Source: Tipula vernalis (lineage: Eukaryota > Arthropoda > Insecta > Diptera > Tipulidae). From it: 64,000 bases of DNA. The stretch covers positions 29,005,992-29,069,991 of the forward strand of contig OY282560.1 in NCBI GenBank assembly GCA_958295665.1, written 5' to 3'. Of the stretch, positions 1-13,785 are shown piece by piece; within the stretch, counting starts at the first letter, position 1, and each line of letters begins with the position of its first letter. Position numbers and translations under genes: made by a program. The notes beneath the pieces are model-generated. The model was not told the DNA's origin. It was given only the letters and a program-made list of their open reading frames with translations, and ran no database searches.

Positions 1-406
1 AATTTTATTGAAAATCACCTGGACTATAGACCACAAAATCAGAGCTACAAAATCAAAAACCTGCAATTGTGCTCCGATTCCGATGATTGATACCTCTATC
101 GATAGACATTGAGACCTGTAATTGTCATGCCAATGGGCATTTGGATCATTCGAATATTTCTATACATTTTGTAGAAAATTCAATTTTATTGAAAATCACC
201 TGGACTATAGACCACAAAATCAGAGCTACAAAATCGAAAACCTGCAATTGTGCTAATGACAACGGTTATTTGGGTCGTTCGAATATTTCCACACATTTTG
301 TAGAAAATTCAATTTTATTGAAAATCACCTGGACTATAGACCACAAAATCAGAGCTACAAAATCAAAAACCTGCAATTGTGCTCCGATTCCGATGATTGA
401 TACCTC

Positions 407-414
407 TATCGATA
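407..414. promoter_or_regulatory. DRE-like palindrome TATCGATA (one of about 200 in the array)
   Basis: TATCGATA sits inside the 10-bp palindrome CTATCGATAG of every A unit, 24 bp from the unit start, and is absent from B. The first copy is at 97-104 and the last at 52,281-52,288. By eye about 14 of 214 A units carry a substitution in it, for example TATCAATA near 6,222, 17,302 and 20,742, and TTTCGATA near 31,956, 32,809, 35,845 and 42,460. In Drosophila this 8-mer is the DREF target (DRE), and CGATA is the BEAF-32 core. Binding here is inferred from the motif only. Confidence 0.6.
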
Positions 415-564
415 GGCATTGAGACCTGTAATTGTCATGCCAATGGGCATTTGGATCATTCGAATATTTCTATACATTTTGTAGAAAATTCAATTTTATT
501 GAAAATCACCTGGACTATAGACCACAAAATCAGAGCTACAAAATCGAAAACCTGCAATTGTGCT

Positions 565-693
565 AATGACAACGGTTATTTGGGTCGTTCGAATATTTCC
601 ACACATTTTGTAGAAAATTCAATTTTATTGAAAATCACCTGGACTATAGACCACAAAATCAGAGCTACAAAATCAAAAACCTGCAATTGTGCT
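565..693 (+). repeat. Representative B monomer (129 bp)
   Basis: This unit runs from AATGACAACGG to TTGTGCT. It matches the A monomer along its whole length except the first ~30 bp, where it has a diagnostic variant (AATGACAACGGTTATTTGG against A's CATGCCAATGGGCATTTGG), and it lacks the 40-bp DRE segment. Its length is 43 codons exactly, so consecutive B units keep any reading frame open. B units occur singly or in runs of two to four and always between A units in this window. Confidence 0.95.
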
Positions 694-874
694 CCGATTC
701 CGATGATTGATACCTCTATCGATAGGCATTGAGACCTGTAATTGTCATGCCAATGGGCATTTGGATCATTCGAATATTTCTATACATTTTGTAGAAAATT
801 CAATTTTATTGAAAATCACCTGGACTATAGACCACAAAATCAGAGCTACAAAATCGAAAACCTGCAATTGTGCT
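694..874 (+). repeat. Representative A monomer (181 bp)
   Basis: This unit is phased to start at CCGATTCCG and end at TTGTGCT. It has a 40-bp segment absent from B (positions 1-40 of the unit) holding CTATCGATAG, followed by ACCTGTAATTGT, an imperfect direct repeat of the ACCTGCAATTGTGCT that closes the preceding monomer. The remaining ~130 bp is homologous to B. Relative to B the arithmetic is 129 - 3 + 55 = 181. The unit also contains the palindromic core TTCGAA, a short hairpin (TTCAAT, loop TTT, ATTGAA) and two ACAAAATC copies 14 bp apart. Confidence 0.95.
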
Positions 875-1365
875 CCGATTCCGATGATTGATACCTCTAT
901 CGATAGGCATTGAGACCTGTAATTGTCATGCCAATGGGCATTTGGATCATTCGAATATTTCTATACATTTTGTAGAAAATTCAATTTTATTGAAAATCAC
1001 CTGGACTATAGACCACAAAATCAGAGCTACAAAATCGAAAACCTGCAATTGTGCTAATGACAACGGTTATTTGGATCGTTCGAATATTTCCACACATTTT
1101 GTAGAAAATTCAATTTTATTGAAAATCACCTGGACTATAGACCACAAAATCAGAGCTACAAAATCAAAAACCTGCAATTGTGCTCCGATTCCGATGATTG
1201 ATACCTCTATCGATAGGCATTGAGACCTGTAATTGTCATGCCAATGGGCATTTGGATCATTCGAATATTTCTATACATTTTGTAGAAAATTCAATTTTAT
1301 TGAAAATCACCTGGACTATAGACCACAAAATCAGAGCTACAAAATCGAAAACCTACAATTCTGCT

Positions 1366-3071
1366 AATGACGACGGTTATTTGGATCGTTCGAATATTTC
1401 CACACATTTTGTAGAAAATTCAATTTTATTGAAAATCACCTGGACTATAGACCACAAAATCAGAGCTACAAAATCAAAAACCTGCAATTGTGCTCCGATT
1501 CCGATGATTGATACCTCTATCGATAGGCATTGAGACCTGTAATTGTCATGCCAACGGGCATTTGGATCGTTCGAATATTTCTACACATTTTGTAGAAAAT
1601 TTAATTTTATTGAAAATCACATGGACTATAGACCATAATATCAGAGCTACAAAATCGAAAACCTGCAATTGTGCTCCGATTCCGATGATTGATACCTCTA
1701 TCGATAGGCATTGAGACCTATAATTGTCATGCCAATGGGCATTTGGATCATTTTAATATTTCTACACATTTTGTAGAAAATTCAATTTTATTGAAAATCA
1801 CCTGGAATATAGACCACAAAATCAGAGCTACAAAATCGAAAACCTGCAATTGTGCTCCGATTCCGATGATTGATACCTCTATCGATAGGCATTGAGACCT
1901 GCAATTGTCATGCCAATGGGCATTTGGATCGTTCGAATATTTCTACACATTTTGTAGAAAATTCAATTTTATTGAAAATCACCTGGACTATAGACCACAA
2001 AATCAGAGCTACAAAATCGAAAACCTGCAATTGTGCTCCGATGCCGATGATTGATACCTCTATCGATAGGCATTGAGACCTGTAATTGTCATGCCAATGG
2101 GCATTTGGATCATTCGAATATTTCTATACATTTTGTAGAAAATTCAATTTTATTGAAAATCACCTGGACTATAGACCACAAAATCAGAGCTACAAAATCA
2201 AAAACCTGCAATTGTGCTCCGATTCCGATGATTGATACCTCTATCGATAGGCATTGAGACCTGTAATTGTCATGCCAATGGGCATTTAAATCATTCGAAT
2301 ATTTCTACACATTTTATAGAAAATTCAATTTTATTGAAAATCACCTGGACTATAGACCACAAAATCAGAGCTGCAAAATCAAAAACCTGCAATTGTACTC
2401 CGATTCCGATGATTGATACCATTATCGATAGGCATTGAGACCTGTAATTGTCATGCCAATGGGCATTTGGATCATTCGAATATTTCTATACATTTTGTAG
2501 AAAATTCAATTTTATTGAAAATCACCTGGACTATAGACCACAAAATCAGAGCTGCAAAATCAAAAACATGCAATTGTGCTCCGATTCCGATGATTGATAC
2601 CTCTATCGATAGGCATTGAGACCTGTAATTGTCATGCCAATGGGCATTTGGATCATTCGAATATTTCTATACATTTTGAAGAAAATTCAATTTTATTGAA
2701 AATCACCTGGACTATAGACCACAAAATCAGAGCTGCAAAATCAAAAACATGCAATTGTGCTCCGATTCCGATGATTGATACCTCTATCGATAGGCATTGA
2801 GACCTGTAATTGTCATGCCAATGGGCATTTAAATCATTCAAATATTTCTACACATTTTGTAGAAAATTCAATTTTATTGAAAATCACCTGGACTATAGAC
2901 CACAAAATCAGAGCTACAAAATCGAAAACCTGCAATTGTGCTAATAACAACGGTTATTTGGATCGTTCGAATATTTCCACACATTTTGTAGAAAATTCAA
3001 TTTTATTGAAAATCACCTGGACTATAGACCACAAAATCAGAGCTACAAAATCGAAAACCTGCAATTGTGCT
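1366..3071 (+). repeat. Higher-order block I, copy 1
   Basis: This block shows a fixed succession of monomers with private variants: a B unit with AATTCTGCTAATGACGACGG, an A unit with ACCATAATATCAG, an A unit with GATCATTTTAATATT, an A unit with TTTTGAAGAAAATTC, and a B unit with TAATAACAACGG. The same succession recurs exactly 2,817 bp downstream (12 A + 5 B lengths). Confidence 0.85.
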
Positions 3072-4182
3072 AATGCCAACGGTTATTTGGGTCGTTCGAA
3101 TATTTCCACACATTTTGTAGAAAATTCAATTTTATTGAAAATCACCTGGACTATAGACCACAAAATCAGAGCTACAAAATCAAAAACCTGCAATTGTGCT
3201 CCGATTCCGATGATTGATACCTCTATCGATAGGCATTGAGACCTGTAATTGTCATGCCAATGGGCATTTGGATCATTCGAATATTTCTATACATTTTGTA
3301 GAAAATTCAATTTTATTGAAAATCACCTGGACTATAGACCACAAAATCAGAGCTACAAAATCGAAAACCTGCAATTGTGCTCCGATTCCGATGATTGATA
3401 CCTCTATCGATAGGCATTGAGACCTGTAATTGTCATGCCAATGGGCATTTGGATCATTCGAATATTTCTATACATTTTGTAGAAAATTCAATTTTATTGA
3501 AAATCACCTGGACTATAGACCACAAAATCAGAGCTACAAAATCGAAAACCTGCAATTGTGCTAATGACAACGGTTATTTGGGTCGTTCGAATATTTCCAC
3601 ACATTTTGTAGAAAATTCAATTTTATTGAAAATCACCTGGACTATAGACCACAAAATCAGAGCTACAAAATCAAAAACCTGCAATTGTGCTCCGATTCCG
3701 ATGATTGATACCTCTATCGATAGGCATTGAGACCTGTAATTGTCATGCCAATGGGCATTTGGATCATTCGAATATTTCTATACATTTTGTAGAAAATTCA
3801 ATTTTATTGAAAATCACCTGGACTATAGACCACAAAATCAGAGCTACAAAATCGAAAACCTGCAATTGTGCTCCGATTCCGATGATTGATACCTCTATCG
3901 ATAGGCATTGAGACCTGTAATTGTCATGCCAATAGGCATTTGGATCATTCGAATATTTCTATACATTTTGTAGAAAATTCAATTTTATTGAAAATCACCT
4001 GGACTATAGACCACAAAATCAGAGCTACAAAATCGAAAACCTGCAATTGTGCTAATGACAACGGTTATTTGGATCGTTCGAATATTTCCACACATTTTGT
4101 AGAAAATTCAATTTTATTGAAAATCACCTGGACTATAGACCACAAAATCAGAGCTACAAAATCGAAAACCTACAATTCTGCT

Positions 4183-5888
4183 AATGACGACGGTTATTTG
4201 GATCGTTCGAATATTTCCACACATTTTGTAGAAAATTCAATTTTATTGAAAATCACCTGGACTATAGACCACAAAATCAGAGCTACAAAATCAAAAACCT
4301 GCAATTGTGCTCCGATTCCGATGATTGATACCTCTATCGATAGGCATTGAGACCTGTAATTGTCATGCCAACGGGCATTTGGATCGTTCGAATATTTCTA
4401 CACATTTTGTAGAAAATTTAATTTTATTGAAAATCACATGGACTATAGACCATAATATCAGAGCTACAAAATCGAAAACCTGCAATTGTGCTCCGATTCC
4501 GATGATTGATACCTCTATCGATAGGCATTGAGACCTATAATTGTCATGCCAATGGGCATTTGGATCATTTTAATATTTCTACACATTTTGTAGAAAATTC
4601 AATTTTATTGAAAATCACCTGGAATATAGACCACAAAATCAGAGCTACAAAATCGAAAACCTGCAATTGTGCTCCGATTCCGATGATTGATACCTCTATC
4701 GATAGGCATTGAGACCTGCAATTGTCATGCCAATGGGCATTTGGATCGTTCGAATATTTCTACACATTTTGTAGAAAATTCAATTTTATTGAAAATCACC
4801 TGGACTATAGACCACAAAATCAGAGCTACAAAATCGAAAACCTGCAATTGTGCTCCGATTCCGATGATTGATACCTCTATCGATAGGCATTGAGACCTGT
4901 AATTGTCATGCCAATGGGCATTTGGATCATTCGAATATTTCTATACATTTTGTAGAAAATTCAATTTTATTGAAAATCACCTGGACTATAGACCACAAAA
5001 TCAGAGCTACAAAATCAAAAACCTGCAATTGTGCTCCGATTCCGATGATTGATACCTCTATCGATAGGCATTGAGACCTGTAATTGTCATGCCAATGGGC
5101 ATTTAAATCATTCGAATATTTCTACACATTTTGTAGAAAATTCAATTTTATTGAAAATCACCTGGACTATAGACCACAAAATCAGAGCTGCAAAATCAAA
5201 AACCTGCAATTGTACTCCGATTCCGATGATTGATACCATTATCGATAGGCATTGAGACCTGTAATTGTCATGCCAATGGGCATTTGGATCATTCGAATAT
5301 TTCTATACATTTTGTAGAAAATTCAATTTTATTGAAAATCACCTGGACTATAGACCACAAAATCAGAGCTGCAAAATCAAAAACATGCAATTGTGCTCCG
5401 ATTCCGATGATTGATACCTCTATCGATAGGCATTGAGACCTGTAATTGTCATGCCAATGGGCATTTGGATCATTCGAATATTTCTATACATTTTGAAGAA
5501 AATTCAATTTTATTGAAAATCACCTGGACTATAGACCACAAAATCAGAGCTGCAAAATCAAAAACATGCAATTGTGCTCCGATTCCGATGATTGATACCT
5601 CTATCGATAGGCATTGAGACCTGTAATTGTCATGCCAATGGGCATTTAAATCATTCAAATATTTCTACACATTTTGTAGAAAATTCAATTTTATTGAAAA
5701 TCAACTGGACTATAGACCACAAAATCAGAGCTACAAAATCGAAAACCTGCAATTGTGCTAATAACAACGGTTATTTGGATCGTTCGAATATTTCCACACA
5801 TTTTGTAGAAAATTCAATTTTATTGAAAATCACCTGGACTATAGACCACAAAATCAGAGCTACAAAATCAAAAACCTGCAATTGTGCT
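4183..5888 (+). repeat. Higher-order block I, copy 2
   Basis: It repeats 1,366-3,071 at an offset of 2,817 bp with the same order of variant monomers and few substitutions. The boundaries fall where the flanking A/B order stops matching: copy 1 is preceded by AB, copy 2 by ABB. Confidence 0.85.
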
Positions 5889-7907
5889 CCGATTCCGATG
5901 ATTGATACCTCTATCGATAGACATTGAGACCTGTAATTGTCATGCCAATGGGCATTTGGATCATTCGAATATTTCTATACATTTTGTAGAAAATTCAATT
6001 TTATTGAAAATCACCTGGACTATAGACCACAAAATCAGAGCTACAAAATCGAAAACCTGCAATTGTGCTAATGACAACGGTTATTTGGGTCGTTCGAATA
6101 TTTCCACACATTTTGTAGAAAATTCAATTTTATTGAAAATCACCTGGACTATAGACCACAAAATCAGAGCTACAAAATCAAAAACCTGCAATTGTGCTCC
6201 GATTCCGATGATTGATACCTCTATCAATAGACATTGAGACCTGTAATTGTCATGCCAATGGGCATTTGGATCATTCGAATATTTCTATACATTTTGTAGA
6301 AAATTCAATTTTATTGAAAATCACCTGGACTATAGACCACAAAATCAGAGCTACAAAATCGAAAACCTGCAATTGTGCTAATGACAACGGTTATTTGGGT
6401 CGTTCGAATATTTCCACACATTTTGTAGAAAATTCAATTTTATTGAAAATCACCTGGACTATAGACCACAAAATCAGAGCTACAAAATCAAAAACCTGCA
6501 ATTGTGCTCCGATTCCGATGATTGATACCTCTATCGATAGGCATTGAGACCTGTAATTGTCATGCCAATGGGCATTTGGATCATTCGAATATTTCTATAC
6601 ATTTTGTAGAAAATTCAATTTTATTGAAAATCACCTGGACTATAGACCACAAAATCAGAGCTACAAAATCGAAAACCTGCAATTGTGCTAATGACAACGG
6701 TTATTTGGGTCGTTCGAATATTTCCACACATTTTGTAGAAAATTCAATTTTATTGAAAATCACCTGGACTATAGACCACAAAATCAGAGCTACAAAATCA
6801 AAAACCTGCAATTGTGCTCCGATTCCGATGATTGATACCTCTATCGATAGACATTGAGACCTGTAATTGTCATGCCAATGGGCATTTGGATCATTCGAAT
6901 ATTTCTATACATTTTGTAGAAAATTCAATTTTATTGAAAATCACCTGGACTATAGACCACAAAATCAGAGCTACAAAATCGAAAACCTGCAATTGTGCTA
7001 ATGACAACGGTTATTTGGGTCGTTCGAATATTTCCACACATTTTGTAGAAAATTCAATTTTATTGAAAATCACCTGGACTATAGACCACAAAATCAGAGC
7101 TACAAAATCAAAAACCTGCAATTGTGCTCCGATTCCGATGATTGATACCTCTATCGATAGGCATTGAGACCTGTAATTGTCATGCCAATGGGCATTTGGA
7201 TCATTCGAATATTTCTATACATTTTGTAGAAAATTCAATTTTATTGAAAATCACCTGGACTATAGACCACAAAATCAGAGCTACAAAATCGAAAACCTGC
7301 AATTGTGCTAATGACAACGGTTATTTGGGTCGTTCGAATATTTCCACACATTTTGTAGAAAATTCAATTTTATTGAAAATCACCTGGACTATAGACCACA
7401 AAATCAGAGCTACAAAATCGAAAACCTGCAATTGTGCTCCGATTCCGATGATTGATACCTCTATCGATAGGCATTGAGACCTGTAATTGTCATGCCAATG
7501 GGCATTTGGATCATTCGAATATTTCTATACATTTTGTAGAAAATTCAATTTTATTGAAAATCACCTGGACTATAGACCACAAAATCAGAGCTACAAAATC
7601 GAAAACCTGCAATTGTGCTAATGACAACGGTTATTTGGATCGTTCGAATATTTCCACACATTTTGTAGAAAATTCAATTTTATTGAAAATCACCTGGACT
7701 ATAGACCACAAAATCAGAGCTACAAAATCAAAAACCTGCAATTGTGCTCCGATTCCGATGATTGATACCTCTATCGATAGGCATTGAGACCTGTAATTGT
7801 CATGCCAATGGTCATTTGGATCATTCGAATATTTCTATACATTTTGTAGAAAATTCAATTTTATTGAAAATCACCTGGACTATAGACCACAAAATCAGAG
7901 CTACAAA

Positions 7908-8420
7908 ATCGAAAACCTACAATTCTGCTAATGACGACGGTTATTTGGATCGTTCGAATATTTCCACACATTTTGTAGAAAATTCAATTTTATTGAAAAT
8001 CACCTGGACTATAGACCACAAAATCAGAGCTACAAAATCAAAAACCTGCAATTGTGCTCCGATTCCGATGATTGATACCTCTATCGATAGGCATTGAGAC
8101 CTGTAATTGTCATGCCAACGGGCATTTGGATCGTTCGAATATTTCTACACATTTTGTAGAAAATTTAATTTTATTGAAAATCACATGGACTATAGACCAT
8201 AAAATCAGAGCTACAAAATCGAAAACCTGCAATTGTGCTCCGATTCCGATGATTGATACCTCTATCGATAGGCATTGAGACCTATAATTGTCATGCCAAT
8301 GGGCATTTGGATCATTTTAATATTTCTACACATTTTGTAGAAAATTCAATTTTATTGAAAATCACCTGGAATATAGACCACAAAATCAGAGCTACAAAAT
8401 CGAAAACCTGCAATTGTGCT
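7908..8420 (+). repeat. Higher-order block I, truncated copy 3
   Basis: It carries the first three diagnostic monomers of block I (GACGACGG-type B, then the two A variants) at offset 3,747 from copy 2. It then switches to ordinary A/B units. The first variant A reads ACCATAAAATC here instead of ACCATAATATC. Confidence 0.75.
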
Positions 8421-9698
8421 CCGATTCCGATGATTGATACCTCTATCGATAGGCATTGAGACCTGTAATTGTCATGCCAATGGGCATTTGGATCATTCGA
8501 ATATTTCTATACATTTTGTAGAAAATTCAATTTTATTGAAAATCACCTGGACTATAGACCACAAACTCAGAGCTACAAAATCGAAAACCTGCAATTGTGC
8601 TAATGACAACGGTTATTTGGGTCGTTCGAATATTTCCACACATTTTGTAGAAAATTCAATTTTATTGAAAATCACCTGGACTATAGACCACAAAATCAAA
8701 AACCTGCAATTGTGCTCCGATTCCGATGATTGATACCTCTATCGATAGACATTGAGACCTGTAATTGTCATGCCAATGGGCATTTGGATCATTCGAATAT
8801 TTCTATACATTTTGTAGAAAATTCAATTTTATTGAAAATCACCTGGACTATAGACCACAAAATCAGAGCTACAAAATCGAAAACCTGCAATTGTGCTAAT
8901 GACAACGGTTATTTGGGTCGTTCGAATATTTCCACACATTTTGTAGAAAATTCAATTTTATTGAAAATCACCTGGACTATAGACCACAAAATCAGAGCTA
9001 CAAAATCAAAAACCTGCAATTGTGCTCCGATTCCGATGATTGATACCTCTATCGATAGGCATTGAGACCTGTAATTGTCATGCCAATGGGCATTTGGATC
9101 ATTCGAATATTTCTATACATTTTGTAGAAAATTCAATTTTATTGAAAATCACCTGGACTATAGACCACAAAATCAGAGCTACAAAATCGAAAACCTGCAA
9201 TTGTGCTCCGATTCCGATGATTGATACCTCTATCGATAGGCATTGAGACCTGTAATTGTCATGCCAATGGGCATTTGGATCATTCGAATATTTCTATACA
9301 TTTTGTAGAAAATTCAATTTTATTGAAAATCACCTGGACTATAGACCACAAAATCAGAGCTACAAAATCGAAAACCTGCAATTGTGCTAATGACAACGGT
9401 TATTTGGATCGTTCGAATATTTCCACACATTTTGTAGAAAATTCAATTTTATTGAAAATCACCTGGACTATAGACCACAAAATCAGAGCTACAAAATCAA
9501 AAACCTGCAATTGTGCTCCGATTCCGATGATTGATACCTCTATCGATAGGCATTGAGACCTGTAATTGTCATGCCAATGGGCATTTGGATCATTCGAATA
9601 TTTCTATACATTTTGTAGAAAATTCAATTTTATTGAAAATCACCTGGACTATAGACCACAAAATCAGAGCTACAAAATCGAAAACCTACAATTCTGCT

Positions 9699-11123
9699 AA
9701 TGACGACGGTTATTTGGATCGTTCGAATATTTCCACACATTTTGTAGAAAATTCAATTTTATTGAAAATCACCTGGACTATAGACCACAAAATCAGAGCT
9801 ACAAAATCAAAAACCTGCAATTGTGCTCCGATTCCGATGATTGATACCTCTATCGATAGGCATTGAGACCTGTAATTGTCATGCCAACGGGCATTTGGAT
9901 CGTTCGAATATTTCTACACATTTTGTAGAAAATTTAATTTTATTGAAAATCACATGGACTATAGACCATAAAATCAGAGCTACAAAATCGAAAACCTGCA
10001 ATTGTGCTCCGATTCCGATGATTGATACCTCTATCGATAGGCATTGAGACCTATAATTGTCATGCCAATGGGCATTTGGATCATTTTAATATTTCTACAC
10101 ATTTTGTAGAAAATTCAATTTTATTGAAAATCACCTGGAATATAGACCACAAAATCAGAGCTACAAAATCGAAAACCTGCAATTGTGCTCCGATTCCGAT
10201 GATTGATACCTCTATCGATAGGCATTGAGACCTGCAATTGTCATGCCAATGGGCATTTGGATCGTTCGAATATTTCTACACATTTTGTAGAAAATTCAAT
10301 TTTATTGAAAATCACCTGGACTATAGACCACAAAATCAGAGCTACAAAATCGAAAACCTGCAATTGTGCTCCGATTCCGATGATTGATACCTCTATCGAT
10401 AGGCATTGAGACCTGTAATTGTCATGCCAATGGGCATTTGGATCATTCGAATATTTCTATACATTTTGTAGAAAATTCAATTTTATTGAAAATCACCTGG
10501 ACTATAGACCACAAAATCAGAGCTACAAAATCAAAAACCTGCAATTGTGCTCCGATTCCGATGATTGATACCTCTATCGATAGGCATTGAGACCTGTAAT
10601 TGTCATGCCAATGGGCATTTAAATCATTCGAATATTTCTACACATTTTGTAGAAAATTCAATTTTATTGAAAATCACCTGGACTATAGACCACAAAATCA
10701 GAGCTGCAAAATCAAAAACCTGCAATTGTACTCCGATTCCGATGATTGATACCTTTATCGATAGGCATTGAGACCTGTAATTGTCATGCCAATGGGCATT
10801 TGGATCATTCGAATATTTCTATACATTTTGTAGAAAATTCAATTTTATTGAAAATCACCTGGACTATAGACCACAAAATCAGAGCTGCAAAATCAAAAAC
10901 ATGCAATTGTGCTCCGATTCCGATGATTGATACCTCTATCGATAGGCATTGAGACCTGTAATTGTCATGCCAATGGGCATTTGGATCATTCGAATATTTC
11001 TATACATTTTGAAGAAAATTCAATTTTATTGAAAATCACCTGGACTATAGACCACAAAATCAGAGCTGCAAAATCAAAAACATGCAATTGTGCTCCGATT
11101 CCGATGATTGATACCTCTATCGA
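9699..11123 (+). repeat. Higher-order block I, copy 4
   Basis: It matches copy 2 at an offset of 5,516 bp, from the GACGACGG-type B to the A unit with TTTTGAAGAAAATTC near 11,010. After that an extra A unit intervenes and the order diverges. Confidence 0.8.
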
Positions 11124-12929
11124 TAGGCATTGAGACCTGTAATTGTCATGCCAATGGGCATTTGGATCATTCGAATATTTCTATACATTTTGTAGAAAAT
11201 TCAATTTTATTGAAAATCACCTGGACTATAGACCACAAAATCAGAGCTGCAAAATCAAAAACATGCAATTGTGCTCCGATTCCGATGATTGATACCTCTA
11301 TCGATAGACATTGAGACCTGTAATTGTCATGCCAATGGGCATTTAAATCATTCAAATATTTCTACACATTTTGTAGAAAATTCAATTTTATTGAAAATCA
11401 CCTGGACTATAGACCACAAAATCAGAGCTACAAAATCGAAAACCTGCAATTGTGCTAATGACAACGGTTATTTGGATCATTCGAATATTTCCACACATTT
11501 TGTAGAAAATTCAATTTTATTGAAAATCACCTGGACTATAGACCACAAAATCAGAGCTACAAAATCGAAAACCTGCAATTGTGCTCCGATTCCGATGATT
11601 GATACCTCTATCGATAGGCATTGAGACCTGTAATTGTCATGCCAATGGGCATTTGGATCATTCTAATATTTCTATACATTTTGTAGAAATTTCAATTTTA
11701 TTGAAAATCACCTGGACTATAGACCACAAAATCAGAGCTGCAAAATCAAAAACCTGCAATTGTGCTCCGATTCCGATGATTGATACCTCTATCGATAGGC
11801 ATTGAGACCTGTAATTGTCATGCCAATGGGCATTTGGATCATTCGAATATTTCTATACATTTTGTAGAAAATTCAATTTTATTGAAAATCACCTGGACTA
11901 TAGACCACAAAATCAGAGCTGCAAAATCAAAAACATGCAATTGTGCTCCGATTCCGATGATTGATACCTCTATCGATAGGCATTGAGACCTGTAATTGTC
12001 ATGCCAATGGGCATTTGGATCATTCGAATATTTCTATACATTTTGTAGAAAATTCAATTTTATTGAAAATCACCTGGACTATAGACCACAAAATCAGAGC
12101 TACAAAATCGAAAACCTGCAATTGTGCTCCGATTCCGATGATTGATACCTCTATCGATAGGCATTGAGACCTGTAATTGTCATGCCAATGGGCATTTGGA
12201 TCGTTCGAATATTTCCACACATTTTGTAGAAAATTCAATTTTATTAAAAATCGCCTGGACTATAGACCACAAAATCAGAGCTACAAAATCAAAAACCTGC
12301 AATTGTGCTCCGATTCCGATGATTGATACCTCTATCGATAGGCATTGAGACCTGTAATTGTCATGCCAATGGGCATTTGGATCATTCGAATATTTCTATA
12401 CATTTTGTAGAAAATTCAATTTTATTGAAAATCACCTGGACTATAGACCACAAAATCAGAGCTACAAAATCGAAAACCTGCAATTGTGCTAATGACAACG
12501 GTTATTTGGATCGTTTGAATATTTCCACACATTTTGTAGAAAATTCAATTTTATTGAAAATCACCTGGACTATAGACCACAAAATCAGAGCTACAAAATC
12601 AAAAACCTGCAATTGTGCTCCGATTCCGATGATTGATACCTCTATCGATAGACATTGAGACCTGTAATTGTCATGCCAATGGGCATTTGGATCATTCAAA
12701 TATTTCTATACATTTTGTAGAAAATTCAATTTTATTGAAAATCACCTGGACTATAGACCACAAAATCAGAGCTACAAAATCGAAAACCTGCAATTGTGCT
12801 AATGACAACGGTTATTTGGGTCGTTCGAATATTTCCACACATTTTGTAGAAAATTCAATTTTATTGAAAATCACCTGGACTATAGACCACAAAATCAGAG
12901 CTACAAAATCAAAAACCTGCAATTGTGCT

Positions 12930-13785
12930 CCGATTCCGATGATTGATACCTCTATCGATAGGCATTGAGACCTGTAATTGTCATGCCAATGGGCATTTGG
13001 ATCATTCGAATATTTCTATACATTTTGTAGAAAATTCAATTTTATTGAAAATCACCTGGACTATAGACCACAAAATCAGAGCTACAAAATCGAAAACCTG
13101 CAATTGTGCTAATGACAACGGTTATTTGGGTCGTTCGAATATTTCCACACATTTTGTAGAAAATTCAATTTTATTGAAAATCACCTGGACTATAGACCAC
13201 AAAATCAGAGCTACAAAATCAAAAACCTGCAATTGTGCTCCGATTCCGATGATTGATACCTCTATCGATAGGCATTGAGACCACCTGTAATTGTCATGCC
13301 AATGGGCATTTGGATCATTCGAATATTTCTATACATTTTGTAGAAAATTCAATTTTATTGAAAATCACCTGGACTATAGACCACAAAATCAGAGCTACAA
13401 AATCGAAAACCTGCAATTGTGCTCCGATTCCGATGATTGATACCTCTATCGATAGGCATTGAGACCTGTAATTGTCATGCCAATGGGCATTTAAATCATT
13501 CGAATATTTCTACACATTTTGTAGAAAATTCAATTTTATTGAAAATCACCTGGACTATAGACCACAAAATCAGAGCTGCAAAATCAAAAACCTGCAATTG
13601 TACTCCGATTCCGATGATTGATACCTTTATCGATAGGCATTGAGACCTGTAATTGTCATGCCAATGGGCATTTGGATCATTCGAATATTTCTATACATTT
13701 TGTAGAAAATTCAATTTTATTGAAAATCACCTGGACTATAGACCACAAAATCAGAGCTGCAAAATCAAAAACATGCAATTGTGCT
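12930..13785 (+). repeat. Local duplication, copy 1 (offset 1,657-1,658)
   Basis: An AB unit is followed by a 184-bp A variant (extra ACC giving GAGACCACCTG) and A units with GCATTTAAATC and TACCTTTATCG. The same order recurs at 14,587-15,443. The offset changes from 1,657 to 1,658 because of one inserted base near 14,821 in the second copy. Confidence 0.75.

Noticed and set aside
407..414. CENP-B box in the monomer
   Set aside because: The TTCGAATATT stretch lacks the required NTTCGNNNNANNCGGGN pattern.
2653..2841. Minus-strand frames of 62-75 codons recurring in the array
   Set aside because: They are antisense shadows of the same monomers that appear wherever a private variant removes a stop.
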